5,105 bases of DNA, taken from positions 1 to 5,105 of the forward strand of contig JAFGVT010000134.1 of the NCBI GenBank assembly GCA_016937825.1, given 5' to 3'. Numbering within the stretch: position 1 is the first letter of the stretch; the number at the start of each line of letters is the position of its first letter. The translations under genes and the position numbers were made by a program. Shown one piece after another: positions 1 through 5,105 of this stretch. Below the pieces are notes generated by a model. The model saw only the letters and a program-made list of their open reading frames with translations. It did not search any database and was not told where the DNA came from. Source of the stretch: Fidelibacterota bacterium. GTDB lineage: Bacteria > Fidelibacterota > Fidelibacteria > Fidelibacterales > Fidelibacteraceae.

Positions 1-46
1 CGTTGAAATCGATAAAATTTTAATTGATATCCCAGGTAAAACATAG
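1..46 (+). CDS. Possible 3' end of an upstream gene (partial)
   Basis: Only one of the three forward frames is open at the left edge. Reading from base 2 it gives VEIDKILIDIPGKT and then two consecutive TAG stops at 44-46 and 47-49. The other two forward frames hit stops almost at once (TGA at 4-6, TAA at 18-20 or nearby). The tandem stop and plausible amino-acid composition suggest the tail of a protein transcribed in the same direction as argS. Fourteen residues are too few to name a family, and chance openness over 46 bases is quite possible. If real, it lies 65 bases before the argS start. Confidence 0.3.
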   Translation, partial: VEIDKILIDIPGKT

Positions 47-102
47 TAGTTTTGCATGGTTTGAGGGTTGCCGTAGCAACTCGTTTTTTTATGCGGAATT
101 TT

Positions 103-107
103 GAGGA
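103..107 (+). promoter_or_regulatory. Ribosome binding site deciding the argS start
   Basis: GAGGA lies four bases before the ATG at 112. Neither the in-frame TTG at 52 nor the ATG at 91 has a purine-rich stretch at the right distance; the latter is preceded by a run of T. This site therefore favours 112 as the argS start. Confidence 0.6.
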
Positions 108-111
108 ACAG

Positions 112-1737
112 ATGCTGCAAACGATTCAGAAAATGCTGACGGATACCCTGGCCGGACTTGGCTGGGAGCCGGTCCCGTTCATGGTCGAACGTTCCCGGAA
201 AAGCAACTTCGGACATGTAAGTTCAAACATTGCGCTTGCCCTTGCAAAAAATCAGAAACGCAGGCCTCAGGACATCGCGGAAGAACTAAAAGCCGCCCTT
301 GAGGGGAAGATCGGCGGTGTGGAAAAGATCGAGATCCTTTCTCCCGGTTTTATGAATTTCTTTTTTCTGCCTGCGTATTTCCAGGAATTCATTCCCCGGA
401 TCCGTGCGCAGAAAGCTGATTTTCAGCGGGAAGGGACAGGCCGCGGCAAAAAAGTACAGGTGGAATTCGTTTCCGCAAATCCGACCGGGCCGCTTACGAT
501 CGGCCACGGACGGCAGGCCGTGCTCGGGGATGCCATTGCGCGTATCTTTGAGTGGCACGGCTATGACGTTACCCGCGAATACTATTTCAACGATGCCGGA
601 AGGCAGATGCGCATGCTCGGTCTTTCGGTGTATGCCCGCTACCGCGAATTGCTGGGCGAAACTCTGGAAATCCCCGAAGGGGGATACGAGGGCGAGTATA
701 TCTCGGAGATCGCACAGCACTATATGGAGCGCTATGGAAAAGGCCGAAGCGAAAAGGACCTTGATACCTTCATTGACCATGCTTCGAAAGAAATATTCAT
801 CACCATTCAGGACAGCCTGAAACGCCTGGGCATCGTCCATGATGTGTATTACAATGAAAAGGACCTTTACAGCAGCGGGAAGATCGACAGCGTGCTCGCC
901 GAGCTGAAAGAAAAAGGTTATACCTACGAAGAAGGCGGGGCCGTCTGGTTCAAGGCCAGCGAGTTCGGGGCCGAAAAGGACCGGGTCCTTGTCAAGAACA
1001 CGGGCGAACCGACCTACCGTCTTCCGGACATCGCCTATCACCGCGAAAAGATCCTGCGCGGGTTTGACCTGATTGTCGATATTTTCGGAGCCGACCATCA
1101 CGCCACCTATCCCGACGTAAAAGCCGCATTGAGCGCCCTGGGTTACGACACCTCGTCCATACGGGTGCTGCTGCATCAGTTCGTCACGCTGACGCAGGAC
1201 GGCGAAAAGGTCAAGATGTCCACACGAAAGGCCAACTTCGTTACACTGGATGAACTCATCGACATTGCCGGCCCGGATGTGGTACGCTATTTCTACATTA
1301 TGCGAAACATGGATTCGCATCTCAATTTCGACATCGCTCTGGCGCAGAAACAAACGGACGAGAACCCGGTATTCTATCTTCAGTACGCGCATGCCCGCAT
1401 GTGCAACATTCTGGTCCACAGTTCGGAAAAACACATCGATTCCTATGAAGATGCGGACCTGAGCCTTTTAAGCGAGCCCGAGATCATTGAACTGATCGGG
1501 ATCATGGCGGAATTCAGGGACGTTATGGACCTGTGCCTGACAAGCCTTGAGCCCATGTACATGACGAATTATCTGTACCGTCTGGCGACCGCCTTTCACA
1601 AATTCTATTCCGTGCACCGGGTTGTCACGGAAGATATCGCGCTCTCGAAAGCGCGCCTGCAGCTGATCGAGGCGGTCAAGATCATTCTGGCGAACGGTTT
1701 GCGGATCCTGGGGATCAGCGCACCGGAAAAAATGTAA
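112..1737 (+). CDS. argS: Arginyl-tRNA synthetase (class I)
   Basis: This enzyme charges tRNA-Arg with arginine using ATP in the cytoplasm and is essential for translation. The product is 541 residues when started at ATG 112, close to the usual bacterial length of about 550-580. An N-terminal Add/Arg_S_N-like domain (residues ~1-90) ends in SPGFMNF. The Rossmann catalytic core carries NPTGPLTIGHGR (residues ~123-134, HIGH-equivalent T129-I-G-H132), REYYFNDAGRQM (~155-166) and KMSTR (368-372). A DALR anticodon-binding domain follows from ~420, with QYAHAR at 424-429, to the typical L-R-I-L-G C-terminus. The first HIGH histidine is Thr and the residue after KMSTRK is Ala (KANF rather than the commoner KGNF). 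From memory both variants occur in FCB-group enzymes, so I read them as lineage traits, not damage. I chose 112 because of the GAGGA upstream and because MLQTIQKML aligns with normal ArgS N-termini. A longer form from TTG 52 or ATG 91 would add 20 or 7 residues with no homology. The next gene starts 15 bases later, suggesting cotranscription. Confidence 0.97.
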   Translation: MLQTIQKMLTDTLAGLGWEPVPFMVERSRKSNFGHVSSNIALALAKNQKRRPQDIAEELKAALEGKIGGVEKIEILSPGFMNFFFLPAYFQEFIPRIRAQKADFQREGTGRGKKVQVEFVSANPTGPLTIGHGRQAVLGDAIARIFEWHGYDVTREYYFNDAGRQMRMLGLSVYARYRELLGETLEIPEGGYEGEYISEIAQHYMERYGKGRSEKDLDTFIDHASKEIFITIQDSLKRLGIVHDVYYNEKDLYSSGKIDSVLAELKEKGYTYEEGGAVWFKASEFGAEKDRVLVKNTGEPTYRLPDIAYHREKILRGFDLIVDIFGADHHATYPDVKAALSALGYDTSSIRVLLHQFVTLTQDGEKVKMSTRKANFVTLDELIDIAGPDVVRYFYIMRNMDSHLNFDIALAQKQTDENPVFYLQYAHARMCNILVHSSEKHIDSYEDADLSLLSEPEIIELIGIMAEFRDVMDLCLTSLEPMYMTNYLYRLATAFHKFYSVHRVVTEDIALSKARLQLIEAVKIILANGLRILGISAPEKM

Positions 1738-1752
1738 AAAAAGGTTTATTTT

Positions 1753-3609
1753 ATGCGATCTATCGGGATACTGTTTTGTGCAATTGCCTTGGTATTCGGC
1801 ACCGGATGTGTTTCCGGCAACCGGGAATTGCTGAAAGAAACAGCGCCCCTTGCCCCCGTAGAGCAGCCGAAGCCGCAGGAAGAAACGGATGAACTCTCCA
1901 CGGAGATCATCGAACTGACCGGATCGATCGAACTGGAAAGTCCCTTCGACCAGTTCCTGTCCCAGGCAAAGGTTCATTACGTCGATGCCGTGTTCGCCCG
2001 CGACGACGGCGATTCCCTGGAAGTGGAATTTCAGCTGAGCATTATTTTTGATATTTTGGCCCGGATAGAGTCCTATAACAATATGGACCAGATCCAGTAT
2101 GAACAGTTTACCGGTTTTACGGACCGGATCATCCGCGAATTCGAGGAATATGCGCCGCAGATGCGCGAACTGCATGAAAAATTCACGCTGTCGGACCTGC
2201 AGGAAGCCATGCAGAGCCTGACCGACGATTATTTCGCCGATGACGGGAGCAAGGATTATATCGTTCTGGAGGACCGGGACGGGCATGTTCCGATCATCAT
2301 TAACAACCGCGTGGAAACCGCCATCAAAATGTTCCAGACCAAGCGCCGCGGCGACATGCAGAGCTGGATCGTGACAAAGGCGTTTTACGAGCGTCTTTTC
2401 CGTAAAATTCTCCGCGAGCACCAGGTCCCGGAGGAATTCATCTACCTGAGCATGCTGGAAAGCGAAATGAAGACCGACGCCCGGTCCTATATGAACGCGA
2501 TCGGCCAGTGGCAATTCATGGACTATACGGCAAAGAGTTTCGGTCTGAAGATCGACTATTGGGTGGATGAACGGCGCGACCCCATTAAAGCCACCGAGGC
2601 GGCTGCACGGTATCTGCTCTACCTTTACGAGGAATTCAACGACTGGTATCTGGTAATGGCAGCCTTTAACGCCGGAGAGGGAAGGGTCGGGCGCTCGATC
2701 GGGTATGAGCATACGCGCGACTACTGGAAAATGAAGACCCTGCCCCGCGCTACCCGCGGATATGTCCCGAATATCATGGCCGTTGCCGCGATCTGCATGG
2801 AACCGGAAAAATACGGATTTGTCGATCATAAACCCAAACCGATATGGGGAGATTTCGACACCCTGACGATCAGACAAAGCTACGAACTGGAAAAGATCGC
2901 CCGGGTATGCGGCATCACCTTCAACAAACTGAAAGAGATCAATCCCGAATTGCGCAAATTGAGCACCCCCGCCTATAGCTATGTCCTGCGCCTGCCGAAG
3001 GGCAAAAGATCCGTTCTGCAGCAGGAACTGCACGCCCTGGAAGTCTCTCCGAGCACGCTCGTCTACAAGGTGAAAGCCGGCGACACCGTGTCGGAGATCA
3101 GCATAAAATACGGTGTATCGGTGGAAGATATCGTCCGGGCCAACAAGCTGAAGAACAAGTCCCAGATCTTCGTCGGACAAACCCTCAACATTCCGCAGGC
3201 CGGTTCCTCCTACCTGACTGCGGGCAACACATACGCCGACAACGGTTCAGTCTCCTCCGTCAGCGGCAAGCCGGACCTGTCGGCTTCCCACCGGAAGATC
3301 ATTTACGTGGTCAAGCCCGGAGACACACTGGGGGATATCGCCGAACGTTACGATACGCGCGCTTCAAGGATCCGGGTATGGAACGGCCTGGTGTACGGAG
3401 AATTCATTCACCCCAACCAGAAGCTGAACATCTGGGTCCCCAAAGGGGACAGTTATCAGACCGTCAAGCAGTATTATACGGTCAAGGCCGGCGATTCCTT
3501 TGAGAAGATCGCGCAGCGCTACAACATTCCGGTGAACGAACTTAAGAAGCTGAATCCCAGCATCAATTATTCGAAAATTTATCCCGGCGATAAAATAAGG
3601 ATTCAATAA
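1753..3609 (+). CDS. mltD: Membrane-bound lytic murein transglycosylase, MltD type, with C-terminal LysM repeats
   Basis: This is a 618-residue periplasmic lipoprotein that should cleave the MurNAc-GlcNAc bond of peptidoglycan non-hydrolytically, forming 1,6-anhydroMurNAc. The N-terminus is a short signal sequence ending FGTGC, with C19 as the likely lipidated cysteine; Gly at -3 is weaker than the usual Leu. Residues ~20-200 are a charged, acidic, mostly helical-looking region with no catalytic motif I recognise. The SLT (GH23) domain spans ~215-345: catalytic Glu236 in LSMLESEMK, IGQWQFM at 250-256, the MltD-typical WVDERRDP at 270-277, and AAFNAGEG at 303-310. A degenerate LysM-like stretch (~370-416) comes next. 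Three clear LysM modules follow at ~436-481 (VKAGDTVSEI), ~516-562 (VKPGDTLGDI) and ~574-617 (VKAGDSFEKI). A Ser/Gly-rich linker of about 30 residues separates the first two. LysM modules bind glycan GlcNAc. An AAAAAAGG stretch ending eight bases before the ATG could act as a modest ribosome site. The close spacing to argS suggests one transcript. The exact subfamily name is by domain layout. Confidence 0.93.
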   Translation: MRSIGILFCAIALVFGTGCVSGNRELLKETAPLAPVEQPKPQEETDELSTEIIELTGSIELESPFDQFLSQAKVHYVDAVFARDDGDSLEVEFQLSIIFDILARIESYNNMDQIQYEQFTGFTDRIIREFEEYAPQMRELHEKFTLSDLQEAMQSLTDDYFADDGSKDYIVLEDRDGHVPIIINNRVETAIKMFQTKRRGDMQSWIVTKAFYERLFRKILREHQVPEEFIYLSMLESEMKTDARSYMNAIGQWQFMDYTAKSFGLKIDYWVDERRDPIKATEAAARYLLYLYEEFNDWYLVMAAFNAGEGRVGRSIGYEHTRDYWKMKTLPRATRGYVPNIMAVAAICMEPEKYGFVDHKPKPIWGDFDTLTIRQSYELEKIARVCGITFNKLKEINPELRKLSTPAYSYVLRLPKGKRSVLQQELHALEVSPSTLVYKVKAGDTVSEISIKYGVSVEDIVRANKLKNKSQIFVGQTLNIPQAGSSYLTAGNTYADNGSVSSVSGKPDLSASHRKIIYVVKPGDTLGDIAERYDTRASRIRVWNGLVYGEFIHPNQKLNIWVPKGDSYQTVKQYYTVKAGDSFEKIAQRYNIPVNELKKLNPSINYSKIYPGDKIRIQ

Positions 3610-3615
3610 ATTTGC

Positions 3616-3644
3616 TTGCATAAACTTTAAAAAAAAACTATTTT
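3616..3644 (+). promoter_or_regulatory. Candidate promoter for the HU gene
   Basis: TTGCAT (3616-3621) and TATTTT (3639-3644) are separated by exactly 17 bases that include a nine-A run. The -35 matches the sigma-70 consensus at three positions and the -10 at four. A start site 6-8 bases after the -10 would fall at about 3651-3652, immediately before the ATG at 3653, so the transcript would be leaderless or nearly so. No terminator hairpin is visible between mltD and this gene, so read-through could also feed it. This is inference from spacing only; AT-rich DNA produces such matches readily. Confidence 0.35.
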
Positions 3645-3652
3645 ACACGGCT

Positions 3653-3946
3653 ATGAGAAAATCAGACATTATAAAAGAAATATCGGCGGCTACTGGCTTA
3701 ACTCAGGTTGAGACAGAAGCGGTTATTGAGGGCTTTATCTCGATCGTCAGTGAAGCTCTGGTCCAGGGTGAAAGGGTTGACTTACGAGGTTTTGGCAACT
3801 TTATTTTAAAAACACGCAAGGCAAAGGCTGCCCGTAATATTTCTACCGGCGAAGCGGTTCAGGTCCCTGAACACTATCTGCCGTATTTCAAAGCCTCAGA
3901 ATCTTTGAAAGAACGGGTAAACGAAAATTTGAAAAATCTGTCATAA
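3653..3946 (+). CDS. HU/IHF-family nucleoid DNA-binding protein
   Basis: This 97-residue protein should act as a dimer that bends and compacts DNA in the nucleoid. It has the complete family layout: helical dimer body (residues 1-45, beginning MRKSDIIKEI), LRGFGNF at 44-50 where the family has its Gly-Phe-Gly turn, a DNA-embracing beta arm (~52-76) rich in Lys/Arg (KTRKAKAARN), and the closing PEHYLPYFKAS (72-82) plus C-terminal helix. Length is normal for HU (about 90-100). At the arm tip, where E. coli HU and IHF carry the intercalating proline of RNP, this protein has ARNIS with Ile63. As I recall, Bacteroidota HU proteins share this, so it points to lineage. No Shine-Dalgarno precedes the ATG. 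The gene is visibly more AT-rich than argS and mltD. It is followed after 12 bases by a tiny basic gene in the same unit. HU versus an IHF-like paralogue cannot be decided from sequence alone. Confidence 0.95.
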   Translation: MRKSDIIKEISAATGLTQVETEAVIEGFISIVSEALVQGERVDLRGFGNFILKTRKAKAARNISTGEAVQVPEHYLPYFKASESLKERVNENLKNLS

Positions 3947-3952
3947 GGAGGT
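3945..3952 (+). promoter_or_regulatory. Near-perfect Shine-Dalgarno for the 31-codon gene
   Basis: AAGGAGGT begins within the TAA stop of the HU gene and ends six bases before the ATG at 3959. It matches the full anti-Shine-Dalgarno core and is the strongest ribosome site in the window. It is the main non-homology evidence that the very short frame after it is translated. Its overlap with the HU stop also suggests translation of the pair may be linked. Confidence 0.85.
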
Positions 3953-3958
3953 AGGTTA

Positions 3959-4054
3959 ATGCCCTGCGGTAAAAAAAGGAAAAAGATCAAGATCCGGACA
4001 CATAAACGAAAAAAACGTTTAAGAAAAAATCGTCATAAAAAGAAAAAAAGCTAA
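3959..4054 (+). CDS. 31-residue Lys/Arg-rich protein, probable small ribosome-associated protein (AURKAIP1/COX24-like)
   Basis: The frame encodes M-P-C-G followed by KKRKKIKIRTHKRKKRL and a tail of RKNRHKKKKS: 19 of 31 residues are Lys or Arg, and two are His. A perfect Shine-Dalgarno six bases upstream and an intrinsic terminator beginning eight bases after the stop bracket it tightly, so it is very likely a real gene despite its size. The pattern G-K-K-R-K...T-H-K-R-K-K-R-L-R-K-N-R-H-K-K-K resembles the tiny proteins annotated in many Bacteroidota as AURKAIP1/COX24-domain proteins. These are relatives of the mitochondrial small-subunit protein mS38 and actinobacterial bS22. From that resemblance I infer an extended peptide threaded into rRNA; this is recalled family knowledge, not a search. 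It is probably cotranscribed with the HU gene. An alternative is a small nucleic-acid-binding or nucleoid protein working with HU. Confidence 0.85.
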   Translation: MPCGKKRKKIKIRTHKRKKRLRKNRHKKKKS

Positions 4055-4061
4055 ATTTTTG

Positions 4062-4093
4062 AAAAGAGACTGTTGGGCAGTCTCTTTTTTTTT
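4062..4093 (+). terminator. Strong intrinsic terminator after the HU / 31-codon unit
   Basis: AAAAGAGACTG (4062-4072) pairs perfectly with CAGTCTCTTTT (4078-4088) around a five-base loop TTGGG. The T run continues without break from the stem to 4093. The eight pairs nearest the loop include four G-C pairs, and the outer A-T pairs merge into the A/T tracts. Because the left arm is preceded by a T run at 4056-4060, weak function on the opposite strand is possible, but no minus-strand gene is seen to need it. Confidence 0.93.
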
Positions 4094-4110
4094 ATCCCGC
4101 AAAAAAAACC

Positions 4111-4139
4111 TTTATACCTTCCGTTCTTTTCACTATTTT
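4111..4139 (+). promoter_or_regulatory. Weak candidate promoter for xseA
   Basis: xseA lies just after a strong terminator, so it needs its own promoter somewhere in the ~54 bases from 4094 to 4147, which are otherwise empty. TATTTT at 4134-4139 has TTTATA at 4111-4116, 17 bases upstream. The -10-like element is again followed by exactly eight bases and then ATG, as at the HU gene. Another possible -10 is TATACC at 4113-4118. The choice is uncertain. Confidence 0.25.
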
Positions 4140-4147
4140 CCTCCATC

Positions 4148-5105
4148 ATGCCGAACATCCTGACCGTTTCAGACATTACCGCGCAGATCAAAGGCAAACT
4201 GGAGAATGAGATCCCCGACGCGCTCATCCGCGCCGAAATATCCGAATGCAAATATCACGGAAGCGGCCACATCTATCTGGTCCTGAAAGACCCGGGCGCC
4301 GTTCTTCCGGCCGTGATCTGGCGCACCGCCGCCCAGCAGCTCCGCACCCGGCCTGAAGCCGGCATGGAGGTGATCGTCTACGGCCGCCTCAGCGTTTACG
4401 CTCCCCAGGGACGCTACCAGTTCGTGATCCAGACCCTGCAGGAAGCAGGCAGGGGAGAGCTGTACGCCCGTTTTGAGGCATTGAAGGCCAAACTGATCGG
4501 GGAAGGGCTTTGCGACCCCGAGCGACGAAAACCCGTTCCAAAATATCCCATGCATGTCGGACTGGTCACCAGCGAGACCGGCGCCGCCCTGCAGGACATG
4601 CTCAAGGTTTTCCGACACGACGCGCCGCATGTGGCGCTGACGCTCGCGGCTGCACGCGTTCAGGGCAAAGGCGCCGCGCAGACCGTGATCGACGCCCTGG
4701 AAAAATTAAAGATATCGCATCCCGATTGCGTGATCCTCGCCCGCGGCGGGGGCTCCATCGAGGACCTCTGGGAATTCAACGACGAAAGCCTGGCACGCTA
4801 TATTTCGGCATACCCCCTCCCGCTCATCAGCGGCATCGGGCACGAGACCGACACGAGCATCGCCGATTTCGTCTCGGACCACCGCGCTTCGACGCCGACC
4901 AACGCCGCCGAATTCATCTGTGCTTCCTGGCGTGACGCCCGCAACCTGCTGAACCAGCTCGATTACACGCTGTCTACCCGCGTCGAATGGCATGTCGAAC
5001 GTCAGCGCAAGCGCTTTGAGAACATTCAGCGATATCTGTCCTCCCGCCGGATCATCGACCTGCTGCGGTCCTGGGGAGAACGGATCGCGAACCTGAGGAT
5101 GCAGC
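4148..5105 (+). CDS. xseA: Exodeoxyribonuclease VII large subunit (3' end outside window)
   Basis: XseA is the catalytic subunit of exonuclease VII, which with several small XseB subunits degrades single-stranded DNA from both ends in mismatch repair and damage clearance. The frame from ATG 4148 stays open to the window edge, giving 319 residues of a family usually about 400-460 long. Residues ~5-100 form the N-terminal OB-fold domain (LTVSDITAQIKGKLE at 5-19, VIVYGRLSVYAPQGRYQF at 75-92). The catalytic domain follows with VGLVTSETGAALQDML (137-152), ARGGGSIEDLWEFN (198-211), ISGIGHETDTSIADF (227-241) and RASTPTNAAE (246-255), all family hallmarks. From ~265 the Arg-rich, helical coiled-coil region that recruits XseB begins. 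The ATG at 4148 is the first start in the frame after the terminator and gives a normal N-terminus, but no Shine-Dalgarno precedes it (the upstream bases are pyrimidine-rich). I would expect xseB to follow outside the window. Confidence 0.96.
   Translation, partial: MPNILTVSDITAQIKGKLENEIPDALIRAEISECKYHGSGHIYLVLKDPGAVLPAVIWRTAAQQLRTRPEAGMEVIVYGRLSVYAPQGRYQFVIQTLQEAGRGELYARFEALKAKLIGEGLCDPERRKPVPKYPMHVGLVTSETGAALQDMLKVFRHDAPHVALTLAAARVQGKGAAQTVIDALEKLKISHPDCVILARGGGSIEDLWEFNDESLARYISAYPLPLISGIGHETDTSIADFVSDHRASTPTNAAEFICASWRDARNLLNQLDYTLSTRVEWHVERQRKRFENIQRYLSSRRIIDLLRSWGERIANLRMQ

Noticed and set aside
3..30. TTGAAA (3-8) with TGATAT (25-30) as a promoter for argS
   Set aside because: The -10 match is poor (three of six), and the stretch may instead be the coding end of an upstream gene; not enough to call.
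52..111. Longer argS starting at TTG 52 or ATG 91
   Set aside because: Neither has a ribosome site, the extra residues do not resemble ArgS N-termini, and ATG 112 has GAGGA at proper spacing.
286..1434. A 382-codon open frame on the minus strand opposite argS
   Set aside because: It lies wholly within argS, whose motifs are unambiguous; the antisense protein shows no recognisable motif.
1468..3180. A 570-codon open frame on the minus strand opposite the end of argS and most of mltD
   Set aside because: It spans two well-supported genes, has no domain I recognise, and is best explained as an antisense shadow of their codon bias.
4094..4147. Possible regulatory RNA or small gene between the terminator and xseA
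   Set aside because: Only about 54 bases of A/T- and pyrimidine-rich sequence remain, with no hairpin or start codon with a ribosome site beyond the weak promoter noted.
4510..4935. A 141-codon plus-strand frame near the right edge, and minus-strand frames at 4169-4630 and 4706-4993
   Set aside because: All overlap the xseA reading frame, which is open from 4148 to the edge and carries every exonuclease VII large-subunit hallmark; the alternatives are Arg/Pro/Ala-rich shadow translations.
1..5105. Defence system, mobile element, CRISPR array, tRNA or rRNA
   Set aside because: No direct-repeat arrays, inverted-repeat ends, transposase motifs or RNA-gene signatures seen; every sizeable stretch is explained by housekeeping genes.

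Overview
This window looks like ordinary chromosomal housekeeping DNA from a Gram-negative bacterium, most likely of the FCB superphylum (Bacteroidota, Chlorobiota and related candidate phyla). I infer this from several features. The arginyl-tRNA synthetase has the class I signature as T-I-G-H. The HU-family protein has ARNIS at the arm tip instead of the usual RNP. A 31-residue Lys/Arg-rich protein starting MPCGKKRK resembles tiny ribosome-associated proteins of that group. A LysM-bearing MltD-type murein hydrolase with a lipoprotein signal implies an outer membrane. Phylum-level placement cannot be settled by eye.

All recognised genes are on the + strand. Bases 1-46 carry what may be the last 14 codons of an upstream gene. 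argS (112-1737) follows, and 15 bases later comes a lipoprotein lytic transglycosylase of the MltD type (1753-3609), probably in the same transcript. After a 43-base AT-rich gap lies a HU/IHF-type DNA-binding protein gene (3653-3946). Twelve bases after its stop begins a 31-codon gene (3959-4054) with a near-perfect Shine-Dalgarno sequence. A strong intrinsic terminator (4062-4093) closes this unit. The large subunit gene of exonuclease VII (xseA) starts at 4148 and runs off the right edge after 319 codons.

The genes serve separate core functions: tRNA charging, peptidoglycan remodelling, nucleoid organisation, probably ribosome structure, and DNA repair. The closest functional grouping is the HU gene with the tiny basic gene, which share a transcript ending at the terminator.

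I found no mobile element, CRISPR array, tRNA or rRNA, toxin-antitoxin pair or defence system. The items most worth a second look are the 31-codon gene, the missing arm-tip proline in the HU protein, and a shared ACTATTTT-8 nt-ATG arrangement without Shine-Dalgarno in front of both the HU gene and xseA, which could mean leaderless or near-leaderless transcripts.
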